A DNA stretch of 64,000 nt. It comes from Chloroflexota bacterium. Lineage in GTDB: Bacteria > Chloroflexota > Anaerolineae > Anaerolineales > Anaerolineaceae. Under the pieces are notes generated by a model, which was not told the DNA's origin, ran no database searches, and was given only the letters and a program-made list of their open reading frames with translations. The position numbers and the translations under genes are program-made. Below are positions 49,300 to 59,004 of this stretch, in pieces. Within the stretch, counting starts at the first letter, position 1; every line of letters begins with the position of its first letter. The DNA is taken from assembly GCA_016838895.1 (NCBI GenBank), contig JAEKNU010000003.1:62001-126000 (forward strand), given 5' to 3'.

Positions 49300-50619
49300 A
49301 TGAAGCCAGTAAAATTGCCAGGCCAGAACGCTAAAAAAATTGTAGAACAAGATGAAATATTCGTTTCACCTTCTTATCCCAGAGGATATCCATTTGTTAT
49401 GGATCATGGTAAAGGTAGTGAGGTCTGGGATGTTGATGGAAATCGATTTCTGGATTTAGCGGCTGGAATTGCAGTTACGTCTACCGGGCACAGTCACCCC
49501 AAGGTTGTAAAAGCCATTCAAGAACAAGCTGAAAAATTCATTCACATTTCGTCAGATTTCTATCATCCAATATGGGTTGAACTTGCTAAAAAATTAGATG
49601 AAATTGCACCATTCAAAGAAAGAGCCATTTCTTTCTTAACCAATTCCGGTACAGAAAGTGTAGAAGCAGCTATAAAACTTGCCCGTCATGCCACAGGCCG
49701 CAGCCAATTTATTGGGTTTCTGGGCGGTTTCCACGGCCGCACAATGGGGGCAGTCACCTTTACAGCCAGCAAAAGCATGTATCATGAAAAATTTTTTCCG
49801 TTGATGAATGGCGTTCAACATGTACCATTTCCAAATGAATATCGCCCACTATTACACAGTCTGCCTGGGGAACCCTATGGGGAAACTGTAATACGCTATA
49901 TAAAAGAACAAGTATTTGCAAAACTGGTTACTCCAAATGAAGTCGCCGGTATTCTACTCGAACCGATTCAGGGAGAAGGCGGGTATATCGTTCCCGAAGC
50001 TTCATTTTTCCCCGCCCTACGGAAATTGTGCGATCAACATGGAATCTTATTGATTGTCGATGAAGTACAGGCGGGTATGGGCCGTACCGGTAAATGGTGG
50101 TCAATTGAGAATTTCGGTGTAGAACCTGATATTGTTACTTCTGCCAAAGGTATTGCTTCTGGCGTACCACTGGGTGCTATGATTGCCCGCGAAAGTGTAT
50201 TCACCCTTCCTAAGGGTTCACACGGTAATACATACGGTGGAAATCCAATCGCATGTGCCGCTGCACTGGCAACTATTGAACTGATTGAAAATGAATTCAT
50301 GCAAAACGCAACTGAGGTCGGTAGCTATGCCAAGCAATTGTTGCATCAACTTGAGGAAAAACATCCTTCCATCGGTGAAGTACGCGGAATTGGATTAATG
50401 CTTGGTATTGAATTTGTGAAGGACCGTGACAGCAAAGAACCTCACGAAATACTACGTGATCGTATTGTCGACCTGGCTTTTGAACATGGTATACTGACCT
50501 TGGGTTGTGCTAAAAACGTTATACGTATCTCACCACCTTTGTGCATCACAAAAGCAGAGATTGATGAAGGTATAGAAATTCTTGATAAAGTCATTGGAAT
50601 TGCGGAAAAAGAATGTTAG
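49300..50619 (+). CDS. Class III PLP aminotransferase (acetylornithine/4-aminobutyrate type)
   Basis: A 439-residue PLP enzyme. FLTNSGTESVEAAIKLARHATG (near residue 110), GGFHGRTMGAVTFTASK, LLIVDEVQAGMGRTGKWW and the Schiff-base Lys in TSAKGIASGVPLGAM (near residue 285) are class III signatures. Members include ornithine, acetylornithine and GABA transaminases and amino-acid racemases; the subgroup is not fixed by the sequence, and no arginine or GABA genes adjoin. AGGAGG precedes the ATG. Its last seven bases overlap the histidine kinase gene. Confidence 0.9.
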   Translation: MKPVKLPGQNAKKIVEQDEIFVSPSYPRGYPFVMDHGKGSEVWDVDGNRFLDLAAGIAVTSTGHSHPKVVKAIQEQAEKFIHISSDFYHPIWVELAKKLDEIAPFKERAISFLTNSGTESVEAAIKLARHATGRSQFIGFLGGFHGRTMGAVTFTASKSMYHEKFFPLMNGVQHVPFPNEYRPLLHSLPGEPYGETVIRYIKEQVFAKLVTPNEVAGILLEPIQGEGGYIVPEASFFPALRKLCDQHGILLIVDEVQAGMGRTGKWWSIENFGVEPDIVTSAKGIASGVPLGAMIARESVFTLPKGSHGNTYGGNPIACAAALATIELIENEFMQNATEVGSYAKQLLHQLEEKHPSIGEVRGIGLMLGIEFVKDRDSKEPHEILRDRIVDLAFEHGILTLGCAKNVIRISPPLCITKAEIDEGIEILDKVIGIAEKEC

Positions 50620-52196
50620 GACCCCTATTACCTGATTATCGCGTCTGGCAGCGAGACTATTTATTAGAGATTTCACGTGCATTAACTCAGGAGTTGGATC
50701 TTGATAAACTCCTGGGTCGAATATTACGAATCTCTATCGAAGTACTCAGCGGGTTAGCAGGTTTTATTGCTTTACGTAGTGAAAGCGGCCAATGGAAAAT
50801 TAGAGCCTCCCATGGCCTTGATCCTGAAGTGCTTTCAGGTATTGAATATCAATTGCATAATATCTCGAGCAATAGCGGAGATGTAATAGAAGAAGAAATT
50901 CATTCAATTTATGCACAATTGAATGAATTCTTTAATAATTTTGATCAAAGCCAACTTGCCAGCGTGGGTTTACCATTGATCACACGCGATAAATTGGTAG
51001 GCGTTACGTATATATTCCGTAATTATCCTAATGCCTTTTCTTTAAATGATCAGAAATTGCTCAGTAATTTTGCCAACCAGGCTGCTATTGCTGTTCAAAA
51101 TGCGCAACTATATCGACAAATCAATCGCGAAAAATTACGCATGACCGCCCTGTTGGATTCTGCCGCAGATGGCATTCTCATCCTTGCCAATGACCTGACC
51201 ATCGAACGTTGCAATGGCGCCTTCGCAAGATTATTAGATATTCCTTCCGAAAAGATTCAATTAAAATCTCATGATGAAATTATCAAATGGGCTTCCCCAC
51301 CCCAAGGATTGACCCTTGAAAAAGCAGTAGCCGGTGGCTGGCCATTGACTGCACACGCTCACCTATACATTGAAGGCGATCTGATTTGTACCCAAAACAG
51401 ACCCGCCCTGCCGGTTGGTATCACATACGCGCCATTGGTTGGGGATGATGGAATATTAACAAATATCATCACAACCATCCGTGATATTACCCGTTTCCGT
51501 CAGGCGGAAGAATTAAAGAGCACGTTTATCTCTGTTGTCAGCCATGAATTGAAAACCCCTGTAGCCCTGATTAAAGGCTATGTGAGCACCTTGCGCCGTG
51601 AGGATGCCTCGTGGGATCGCGAAGTCGTTGATGATGCGCTCTCCGTTATTGAGGATGAATCTGATCGATTGGCTGAGATGATTGAAAACCTATTAGACGC
51701 CTCTCGCCTGCAGGCTGGTGGTTTACGTATCAACCCTGAAGATGTCTTTTTGCCAGATCTAGTCAGGCGAACCGTAGAACGCCAACAAACACAAACCACT
51801 AAACATCAAATAAGCATGGAATTCCCTGATGAATATCCATTAGTCTATGTCGATGAAAAAAGGATTTCACAGGTTTTATCAAATCTGGTTTCAAATGCAA
51901 TTAAGTATTCTCCTGGCGGACAAATAATTGTACGTAGTCGCGCATTACAAGATCAGGTTATTATTTGTGTTAGTGATGAAGGTCCCGGGATTGCGCCTGA
52001 TGATTTGCCACACATTTTTGATCGATTTTACCGCGCCCCAGATATGGCAAAAATGACAAAAGGAGCCGGTTTGGGTTTGTTCCTATCAAAATCCATTATT
52101 GAATCCCATAATGGTAAAATGTGGGCAGATCCTGAAGCAGGAAAAGGGGCAAAGATTTGCTTTTCATTACCCCGTTCAACTGAGTTGCCTGCATAG
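50613..52196 (+). CDS. GAF-PAS sensor histidine kinase
   Basis: A 527-residue soluble kinase. Residues 15-170 form a GAF domain (LTQELDLDKLLGRILRISIEVL ... LLSNFANQAAIAVQNAQLY). Residues 180-290 form a PAS domain. The H-box is FISVVSHELKTPVALIKGY (His near residue 311). The catalytic domain has VLSNLVSNAIKYS, DEGPGIAPDDLPHIFDRFYR and GAGLGLFLSKSI. No membrane segment, so it senses an internal signal. Its ATG overlaps the end of the aminotransferase gene. No response regulator is adjacent. Confidence 0.93.
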   Translation: MLGPLLPDYRVWQRDYLLEISRALTQELDLDKLLGRILRISIEVLSGLAGFIALRSESGQWKIRASHGLDPEVLSGIEYQLHNISSNSGDVIEEEIHSIYAQLNEFFNNFDQSQLASVGLPLITRDKLVGVTYIFRNYPNAFSLNDQKLLSNFANQAAIAVQNAQLYRQINREKLRMTALLDSAADGILILANDLTIERCNGAFARLLDIPSEKIQLKSHDEIIKWASPPQGLTLEKAVAGGWPLTAHAHLYIEGDLICTQNRPALPVGITYAPLVGDDGILTNIITTIRDITRFRQAEELKSTFISVVSHELKTPVALIKGYVSTLRREDASWDREVVDDALSVIEDESDRLAEMIENLLDASRLQAGGLRINPEDVFLPDLVRRTVERQQTQTTKHQISMEFPDEYPLVYVDEKRISQVLSNLVSNAIKYSPGGQIIVRSRALQDQVIICVSDEGPGIAPDDLPHIFDRFYRAPDMAKMTKGAGLGLFLSKSIIESHNGKMWADPEAGKGAKICFSLPRSTELPA

Positions 52197-52203
52197 TTTA
52201 TTT

Positions 52204-52232
52204 TTGTTTCTCATCACAAGCAATGGTATAAT
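52204..52232 (+). promoter_or_regulatory. Promoter of CpXC gene
   Basis: TTGTTT (52204-52209) and TATAAT (52227-52232), 17 bases apart, just past the kinase stop. The transcript would start near 52239. Confidence 0.65.
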
Positions 52233-52271
52233 TTCATTTTCTAATTAATATAAATAAAAAAAGGTAGTGAT

Positions 52272-53621
52272 ATGGCTCAAACAAGTGTAAGCTGTCCCCG
52301 CTGTAGGCAACCGATTGTTGCCGAAATCAATCAATTATTTGATGTCAGCAAACAACCGCAATTAAAACAAATTTTGCTTAGCGGTGGTGCAAATGTGGTT
52401 CAATGCCCACAATGTGGTTTTCAGGGACCATTGAACCTTCCTGTTGTCTATCATGACCAGGAAAAAGAACTTTTACTAACCTATTTCCCTGCTGAAGCAG
52501 GAGTCCCGTTGCATGAACAAGAAAAGGTATTTGGCCCATTAATTAAGCAAGTTGTGGATCATCTGCCGGCTGAACAACGGAAAGCATATCTTTTCCAGCC
52601 ACAAACCATGTTTAGTTTTCAAAGTATGGTCGATCAAATTCTGGAAGCAGATGGTATCACCAAGGAAATGCGCGAAGCTCAGGAAAAAAGGTTTGAGCTT
52701 TTGAAAAGCTTCCTTGAAATAACTGATGGAAATTATGATGAGCTGATTAAAGAAAACAATGAACTGATCAATGAGGAATTCTTTGGTATGCTCACCCAAA
52801 TTATCCAGATGTCTGCTGGTCAGGGTGATGAGCAAACCACTAATAATCTAGTTAGTATTCAGAATGCACTCACAGAAAAGACAGAAATCGGAAAAGTTCT
52901 GAAACAACAATCAGAGACCATTCAAAAAACAATTGTTGAACTGCAGGAACTAAGCAAAACAGACCTCACCCGTGAAAAATTACTCGATTTCGTCATTGCA
53001 AACTCTACTGATATGCAATTGAATGCCATTGTCAGTTCCATTCGCCCGGCATTGGATTACTTATTCTTCCAAATTCTCAGTGAAAAAGTAGAAAATACCG
53101 AGGGTGAAGACAAAGTATCCCTTGAAAGTTTGCGCGATAGATTACTTGTCATGACTGCAGCTATTGATAAATCAATGGAACAGCAGATGCAGCACAGCAA
53201 AGAATTGCTTAACCGTATTCTCGAGGCTGCTGACCTGAAACAGGAATTGATGCAATCCTTGCAAGGAATTGACCAATTATTTGTTGAAGTACTCAAAGTT
53301 GAAATTCAGGATGCAACCGAAAACCAGCAATCAGATCGGCTTGCAAAATTGAATCAGATTGTTGAGATTTTACAAAGCCTGAATCCACCTTCAAAAGAGG
53401 TAGAGATCATTGAACAGTTATTGGCATTGCCGACTGAAGAAGAACAATCTGCGTTTCTGGAAGAAAACATTGATGATGTAAATGAAAACATGACCAATAT
53501 GCTTAGCAATGTCATCACTCAGGCAGAAAGCAGTGGACAACAATCAGAAGAATTAGAAAAAATTAAGCAACTTAATAAATTGGTATTGAAAACTTCGATG
53601 AAAAAACAAATGGGTGGCTGA
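52272..53621 (+). CDS. CpXC-domain protein with long helical tail
   Basis: A 449-residue protein. The N-terminal domain is of the CpXC type: SCPRCRQPIVAEINQLFDV near residue 8, then NVVQCPQCGFQGPLNLPVVYHD with the second Cys pair, probably binding zinc. From about residue 130 the chain is long, acidic and helical (EKRFELLKSFLEITDGNY..., ASKEVEIIEQLLALPTEEEQ), suggesting coiled-coil. CpXC proteins have no known function. The downstream FHA gene converges on it across a terminator. Confidence 0.82.
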   Translation: MAQTSVSCPRCRQPIVAEINQLFDVSKQPQLKQILLSGGANVVQCPQCGFQGPLNLPVVYHDQEKELLLTYFPAEAGVPLHEQEKVFGPLIKQVVDHLPAEQRKAYLFQPQTMFSFQSMVDQILEADGITKEMREAQEKRFELLKSFLEITDGNYDELIKENNELINEEFFGMLTQIIQMSAGQGDEQTTNNLVSIQNALTEKTEIGKVLKQQSETIQKTIVELQELSKTDLTREKLLDFVIANSTDMQLNAIVSSIRPALDYLFFQILSEKVENTEGEDKVSLESLRDRLLVMTAAIDKSMEQQMQHSKELLNRILEAADLKQELMQSLQGIDQLFVEVLKVEIQDATENQQSDRLAKLNQIVEILQSLNPPSKEVEIIEQLLALPTEEEQSAFLEENIDDVNENMTNMLSNVITQAESSGQQSEELEKIKQLNKLVLKTSMKKQMGG

Positions 53622-53641
53622 TTGCCACCCTTTCTTTTTTT
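53612..53641 (+). terminator. Terminator overlapping CpXC stop
   Basis: GGGTGGC (53612-53618) pairs with GCCACCC (53624-53630), followed by TTTCTTTTTTT. The stop codon lies in the loop. Confidence 0.92.
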
Positions 53642-54305
53642 AAGAAAAGGGATTATCCAACCTGAGGCCGTGTCCACGCACAGTAATAATATACGGATAC
53701 TCATGTTCGTTTTCGCTCAAGCGTTCTCTGAGGCGGCGTACAAGGGCATCAAAAGCCTGTTCAGATACACCATCTTCAGCCCCGCTCCCCCATATGGCCT
53801 GAATTAAATCATGTCGCGATATTACTTTACCTTGTTGATCATAAATCGTACTTAATAATCGAAATTGTGGAGCAGAAAGCGGTGGAAGAACTTCCTTCTG
53901 GCCCATCCATACTCGTTTTGAGCGCTTATCTAAAAATATCCTGCGGGTAGCTGATCCTGATGGAATGCCTTCCCCTTCCATCGGTACCGTGGCATCAGAG
54001 CTAAGATATACAAGACTCTGTACTAATGCAATCTGAATTGCATCTCCATCCTGCAAGTATACATTGGCATTAATCACATCACCATTTAAATAGGTTCCGT
54101 TTTTACTGCCCATATCTTCCATCAATGTACCATCGTCAGTAAATGTAATTCGGGTATGAAAACGGGAAACCTGACGATCAGCAATTACAATATCACATGT
54201 CGGATCGCGACCGATAAGCACCTCATCTTCAATTACCCAGCGCTGTCCATTTAACGGGCCACTTTGACCAATAATAACTGGAAAATCTATCACTGAATTG
54301 TCCAA
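53640..54305 (-). CDS. FHA domain-winged helix regulator
   Basis: A 221-residue protein. Residues 15-100 are a forkhead-associated domain: DEVLIGRDPTCDIVIADRQVSRFHTRI and GSKNGTYLNG. Residues 120-221 form an OmpR-like winged helix (LSAPQFRLLSTIYDQQGKVISRHDLIQAIW ... VRRLRERLS ... ITVRGHGLRL). FHA domains read phosphothreonine, so DNA binding is probably controlled by a Ser/Thr kinase. I start at TTG 54305 with AGGAGG five bases upstream; the frame runs on to a GTG at 54353. It is divergent from a Ser/Thr kinase gene, its likely partner. Confidence 0.88.
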   Translation of the reverse strand: MDNSVIDFPVIIGQSGPLNGQRWVIEDEVLIGRDPTCDIVIADRQVSRFHTRITFTDDGTLMEDMGSKNGTYLNGDVINANVYLQDGDAIQIALVQSLVYLSSDATVPMEGEGIPSGSATRRIFLDKRSKRVWMGQKEVLPPLSAPQFRLLSTIYDQQGKVISRHDLIQAIWGSGAEDGVSEQAFDALVRRLRERLSENEHEYPYIITVRGHGLRLDNPFS

Positions 54306-54438
54306 TCTGCCCTCCTGATAATGGATCTGAATAGACCTATAATTATTTCGCACTTTACAATATAATGAATAACATAATTATTATACTCCACCCGATACTG
54401 TTCATAATAGAAATAGGGGGAGTAGCAGCAAAGGATTT

Positions 54439-55425
54439 ATGATGCCAGTACCATTGAAAGCTGGGGAAATATTACGAGGAAGATATCAAACCATACGAAT
54501 TATTGGACAAGGTGGTATGGGGAGTATTTACCTCGCTGATGATTTAAGACTTAAAGGCAGGCAATGTGCCCTTAAGGAAGTGGAATATGACCTTAAACTT
54601 TCGCCGAATCTGATTCAAGAATCGCGTGAGCAATTCTTTCGCGAAGCTACTGTGCTGGCACGCCTCGACCATCCAAATTTACCGAAAGTATCTGATTTCT
54701 TTTCCATTGAAGCCAGAGATTATCTGGTTATGGATTTTATCCCCGGAAAAGATTTGCGAACCATCATGGTGGAAAAACGACAAGCTGAAACGTTTTTGCA
54801 GGAATCTGTCGTATTGGATTGGGCAACTCAATTATGTGATGCACTTGAATTTCTGCATGATCAGGATCCACCCATCCTTCATCGAGATGTAAAACCCAGC
54901 AACCTGAAATCCACACCAAATGGCGTTCTCAAATTGGTTGACTTTGGTTTGGTGAAAGTATTAGCGCCTGGTGAAATTACCATCACAATTTTACAAGGCC
55001 AGGGAACCGCGCTGTATACACCGTTGGAACAATATGGTGGAGATAGCGGCCACACGGGTGTCCCCTCAGATATTTACGCTTTTGGCGCTACCTTATATCA
55101 TTTATTAACCAATTACCCACCCGCTGATGCAAGGGAGCGCTTTCTTGATCCTGAATCATTAATTCCGGTTCGGGAAATTAACCCGAATATCAGTTTGAAA
55201 ACTGAAAAGGCGATATTCTGGGCAATGGGTATTCATCCCTTTGATCGCCCACAAAGCATAAAGGAATTCCGACAGGCTTTATTTGGCAGCCGTCAGCCAA
55301 CCAATCGCAATCGATATACGGTTGAACCAATAAAAAAATACCTTCCCGGTACGTTGGAAAAGGCACTTTTTAGTTCAGCGATCTTTGTGTCAATGTTGGG
55401 ATTACTTATTCAACTTTTACAATAA
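54439..55425 (+). CDS. Ser/Thr protein kinase, C-terminal membrane anchor
   Basis: A 328-residue kinase. The Gly loop is GQGGMGSIYLADD near residue 23, with the Lys in CALKEVEYD near residue 48, the catalytic loop HRDVKPSN, and DFGLVKV. A membrane helix ends the chain (SSAIFVSMLGLLIQLLQ) with no domain outside, so there is no obvious sensor part. A site (AAAGGA) precedes the ATG. The divergent FHA-winged-helix gene probably encodes a substrate or phosphothreonine reader. It converges on the GH3 gene, overlapping by 20 bases. Confidence 0.92.
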   Translation: MMPVPLKAGEILRGRYQTIRIIGQGGMGSIYLADDLRLKGRQCALKEVEYDLKLSPNLIQESREQFFREATVLARLDHPNLPKVSDFFSIEARDYLVMDFIPGKDLRTIMVEKRQAETFLQESVVLDWATQLCDALEFLHDQDPPILHRDVKPSNLKSTPNGVLKLVDFGLVKVLAPGEITITILQGQGTALYTPLEQYGGDSGHTGVPSDIYAFGATLYHLLTNYPPADARERFLDPESLIPVREINPNISLKTEKAIFWAMGIHPFDRPQSIKEFRQALFGSRQPTNRNRYTVEPIKKYLPGTLEKALFSSAIFVSMLGLLIQLLQ

Positions 55426-58240
55426 CCTCATCTGCATCTGGTGCAGTACGATGATCCAAATAATAGCGCCAGCCGAATCCGATTCCCAAACCTGCCCCCA
55501 TACCAATTAATAGAATCAACAATGCAATCCAAACTGATGGTCGCTGACCTTCCGGAAGTCTGCCTACATAGAAAACCAACCAACCAAAATAAGTGGATAA
55601 TCCACCGATAAGCATGGTCAACCCAATGCGTGTACCCCAAATATAAGAAGCATTGCGCTGAAAATAAACCATAAAGAGAATAGACAATCCCCAGAGCACA
55701 AACATATACAATACCCACTGAAAAACTTTCCGTTCCCAATTTGGTGCCGGGGGTGGGACATCCGTTGGGGGTGTTACTAAAGCGGATGTTGCTACAGGAA
55801 ACAATGAGTTTGTTGGTGCAAATGTTGGCAAAATGGTTGTAATTTCTGCACCGTTTTCACCGCCAATATCTAAGACAATAATTTGTGAAGCGAGAGCAGG
55901 CTCACAAATTGCCTTGATTTCGGTTAATCCTGGAGCTTGAATCTGATATGATATTTGCGCAACACCACTTTTTGTATATGCATCGATTGCTTGTGTATTA
56001 ATAGAATCAATTCCGTTGCTGATTTGAAATTCAACTAGCGTACTATCCGGAACCGGGTTCTGATTTTGATCAACAATAACACCGGTTTTAATTGCAATAA
56101 TCTCACCTGGATTCAGGGACACAGGATCTTGTGTAACAATTTCTTCCACTCCAAATTCCTGGTCATTCTGAAGCAAGAATAATGGAATGATCTGAAGCGG
56201 ATCAGGAGATGTAATTTCAATTAAATCATAACCGGTACCCGGTATGGAAATTGGCGATGACCCGGATGGAACAATTTCCTTAAACAATAGTCGTGCAGCA
56301 ATTTCAACAGCTGCATTTGATTTACCATATAGCGAGTAAAATGCCGTAATTTTTGAAAGTTCAGTAGCATCCAAAAAATATGGCGCAGTAAATGAGAATA
56401 CAATAATGTTCTTGTCACGAATTAAATCCGGCTTTTCAGCCAGGAATCGCTGTAACGCCTCACCAACAGCATGGTCCGGATCTACATTTACTACAGAAAA
56501 GACAATCCAGTGAGCTGCTTTTATATCATCTTCAATTTCAATCGGATCTTCTTGCTCTTGATTAACCCGATCCAAATATGTGGTCAAGCTCTGAAATGAG
56601 TATGATTTTAGTTTATGACTCAGGATTTGCCCACTAGCCGTCGGGCCATACAGACGTAGCACAGCATTCTTAAACGCATCAATTGCAAACACTTCGCTGC
56701 TTTCACACTGACTGCATTGAAACTGTGTGTACGTTTCACTAATAAACACAACATTTTCATAGCGGCCAGGAACTTCAGGTAACACATCATTAAGTTCAAC
56801 AATATCAGGACTAATCAATGTAGCTGCTTGTTGGGTAATTTCAAAAGTAATATCATCAGAATTACCAACGATATCTAAATTGTTATTGTTTGTTAAAATA
56901 GTGCTCAGGAAAAAATTGCCATACATTTCCAGTTTTAATTTTATAATTTTTTCAACAGAAAAATCAACGCGTTCTGCAAAAGCAGAATCCTCTCTATATT
57001 TTTTTGCAAAAGAATCCAACGTTGTCGATAAGGTGGTAAATGAATCAGGATCACTAACACTCTTTATCTGGCTGACATATAACAAATCATTGCCAGCTAA
57101 AAATGCGTTCCGGATAATTTGTCGACCATCAAAGGTTTGTCCAGTTGGATCATAGAATCGCCGAATGGCGTCACTATTCAGGTTGTCGCTAACCATAATC
57201 CCCCCCGAACTGCGCCAGGTGGTGAGTGGTTCCAGACTAAATAATTGCTCTAATGCAGCCTGATCAAAACTTACCGGCTTGGTCGTTTCTCGAATATTTC
57301 CCTGAAAACCCTGGTATCGAATATTGGATACCAAAAGTCCATCAGCGATACCTACCAAAGATGAGCTGGTATCTGTCACTTTAAAAAACGGGGCCAATTC
57401 GATTTGTTTTAACTGTTCCAGTATTTTACGAACGGTTGAAACTTCATCTGACGGAGGTCGATTGGCACCACCGCTTCCCGGAAAATGCTTGGCTATGACC
57501 GCTAATTGGTTTCCACTACCCTCATGCAATCCTTCGATATATGCCTTACCAAGTTCACCTGTCCAATACGGATCGCCACTAAAAGTGCGTGACCCTAAGT
57601 TTTTGGAAACATCCGTATGGACAATATCAAGCACATCCATTGACGGACCCAATATCAAATTGAATCCCATCGCATTTAACTCACTCCCCATAACCTGACC
57701 AACATTTCTGGCATTTTCAGCATCCCAGGTGGCCCCAATTGTCATTAGATTTGGCAATTCTGTTACGCCACTTAGCAATTGATCATTGGGAAATCCATCA
57801 CCTTCTTCAGAGATGCCAATGAATAAAGGTACATATTGGGGTGAAAACATTTCTCCGCTCGAAGAATCACTCGTTGTCTCTAACGTAGCATCCCATTTAA
57901 GCTGTTGCAGTGAACGATTCATTTCATAGGCATCGTTAATTAACGTATCAGCGCTTGTAAAATTATCATTGATGCGGCTTAATACAACCCCACCAATATA
58001 ATAATCCTGAATCAATTGTGCAATCTGCGTTGTATCACTTACATTTTGTCCATTAAATGAAACCATAAATAATTGACCGATTTTTTCTTCAGGAGTCATC
58101 TTCGCCAATATCGCTTTGGCTTGCTGCTGATGATCCAGTTGATATTGCTGCTGACCAGCAAAAACTGTTGCTGCTGGAGATAGCAATAGGCTGATTAATG
58201 TGATTATTGTTGTAATGGTGAACAAACTAGTTTTCTTCAT
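55406..58240 (-). CDS. GH3-family glycosidase, membrane-anchored
   Basis: A 944-residue protein. A signal peptide (TITTIITLISLLLSPAATVFA) is followed by a GH3 N-terminal domain (about 45-370): EKIGQLFMVSFNG, the KHFPGSGG motif near residue 252, and GGIMVSDNLNSDAI near residue 350 with the presumed nucleophile Asp. NagZ-type enzymes have a His in 'DSH' after KHFPGHG; here the corresponding stretch reads PSDEV, so the usual acid-base His is missing. A C-terminal region holds an Ig-like domain (QNPVPDSTLVEFQI) and three membrane helices. I start at ATG 58240. It overlaps the GDPD stop by four bases. It may act on the cell wall or on surface glycans, or be a non-catalytic relative. Confidence 0.82.
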   Translation of the reverse strand: MKKTSLFTITTIITLISLLLSPAATVFAGQQQYQLDHQQQAKAILAKMTPEEKIGQLFMVSFNGQNVSDTTQIAQLIQDYYIGGVVLSRINDNFTSADTLINDAYEMNRSLQQLKWDATLETTSDSSSGEMFSPQYVPLFIGISEEGDGFPNDQLLSGVTELPNLMTIGATWDAENARNVGQVMGSELNAMGFNLILGPSMDVLDIVHTDVSKNLGSRTFSGDPYWTGELGKAYIEGLHEGSGNQLAVIAKHFPGSGGANRPPSDEVSTVRKILEQLKQIELAPFFKVTDTSSSLVGIADGLLVSNIRYQGFQGNIRETTKPVSFDQAALEQLFSLEPLTTWRSSGGIMVSDNLNSDAIRRFYDPTGQTFDGRQIIRNAFLAGNDLLYVSQIKSVSDPDSFTTLSTTLDSFAKKYREDSAFAERVDFSVEKIIKLKLEMYGNFFLSTILTNNNNLDIVGNSDDITFEITQQAATLISPDIVELNDVLPEVPGRYENVVFISETYTQFQCSQCESSEVFAIDAFKNAVLRLYGPTASGQILSHKLKSYSFQSLTTYLDRVNQEQEDPIEIEDDIKAAHWIVFSVVNVDPDHAVGEALQRFLAEKPDLIRDKNIIVFSFTAPYFLDATELSKITAFYSLYGKSNAAVEIAARLLFKEIVPSGSSPISIPGTGYDLIEITSPDPLQIIPLFLLQNDQEFGVEEIVTQDPVSLNPGEIIAIKTGVIVDQNQNPVPDSTLVEFQISNGIDSINTQAIDAYTKSGVAQISYQIQAPGLTEIKAICEPALASQIIVLDIGGENGAEITTILPTFAPTNSLFPVATSALVTPPTDVPPPAPNWERKVFQWVLYMFVLWGLSILFMVYFQRNASYIWGTRIGLTMLIGGLSTYFGWLVFYVGRLPEGQRPSVWIALLILLIGMGAGLGIGFGWRYYLDHRTAPDADEVIVKVE

Positions 58241-59004
58241 ACGTCCCCATTGTCTGCATTGTTGCCACTCAGTAGTGATATTGCCATGGCGGGATGATCT
58301 GTAAAAATTCCATCCACACCCCATTGATATAAACGTTTCATATCTTTTTCTTTGTTCACAGTCCAGGTATGTAAACGAATACCCCGTTCATGTGCTTTTT
58401 CAATCACATCCTGATTTACATCAGTCAGATAAGGATGTTGGATTTCTGGTGAAGTTCTCCTGGCAATCCCTGTCCACTGAGTGATTCCGTAAATGTGGGG
58501 TTCGGTTAACAATGCAATCGGTGTGCCTGGCAGATACGAATTTAATTTTCTCAGGTTTTTGGGCAAGAAAGACGAAAACATGACATGCTGCGTCATTTTC
58601 ATTCGTTTTACTAATTCAGCGATTTTTTCAGGTAAACTATCCCAGGGGCTACGGTAATTTGTCACTTCAATATTTACAATAATTTTTCTACCAATCGTTT
58701 CAAGTACTTCTTCCAATAACGGGATTCTTACATTTTCGTATTTTGAAGAAAACCAGCTCCCGGCATCTAGCGTTCTTAAAGCTGCAAAATCAATTTTGTG
58801 CACATGTCCGTTACCATTTGTTGTTCGCATAAGGGTACGATCATGTATCACCACAATTTTGCCATCCTTGGAAAGTTTTGCATCCAGCTCAATCGCATGA
58901 GCACCCTGTTGAACAGCCAGTTCAAAAGCTGGCAGGGTGTTTTCAGGAGCATCCGCAGATGCACCTCGGTGAGCGAATATGCAAGGAGTAGGAAAATGAA
59001 TCAT
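58237..59004 (-). CDS. Glycerophosphodiester phosphodiesterase
   Basis: A 255-residue TIM-barrel enzyme: FAHRGASADAPENTLPAF (His-Arg and Glu residues), GAHAIELDAKLSKDGKIVVIHDRTLMRTTNG (Glu, Asp and His metal-site residues), and the C-terminal TWTVNKEKDMKRLYQWGVDGIFTDHP. It splits glycerophosphodiesters to glycerol-3-phosphate and an alcohol. No signal peptide, so cytosolic. Its start overlaps the AAA ATPase stop and its stop overlaps the GH3 start, each by four bases, so the three are coupled. Confidence 0.93.
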   Translation of the reverse strand: MIHFPTPCIFAHRGASADAPENTLPAFELAVQQGAHAIELDAKLSKDGKIVVIHDRTLMRTTNGNGHVHKIDFAALRTLDAGSWFSSKYENVRIPLLEEVLETIGRKIIVNIEVTNYRSPWDSLPEKIAELVKRMKMTQHVMFSSFLPKNLRKLNSYLPGTPIALLTEPHIYGITQWTGIARRTSPEIQHPYLTDVNQDVIEKAHERGIRLHTWTVNKEKDMKRLYQWGVDGIFTDHPAMAISLLSGNNADNGDV

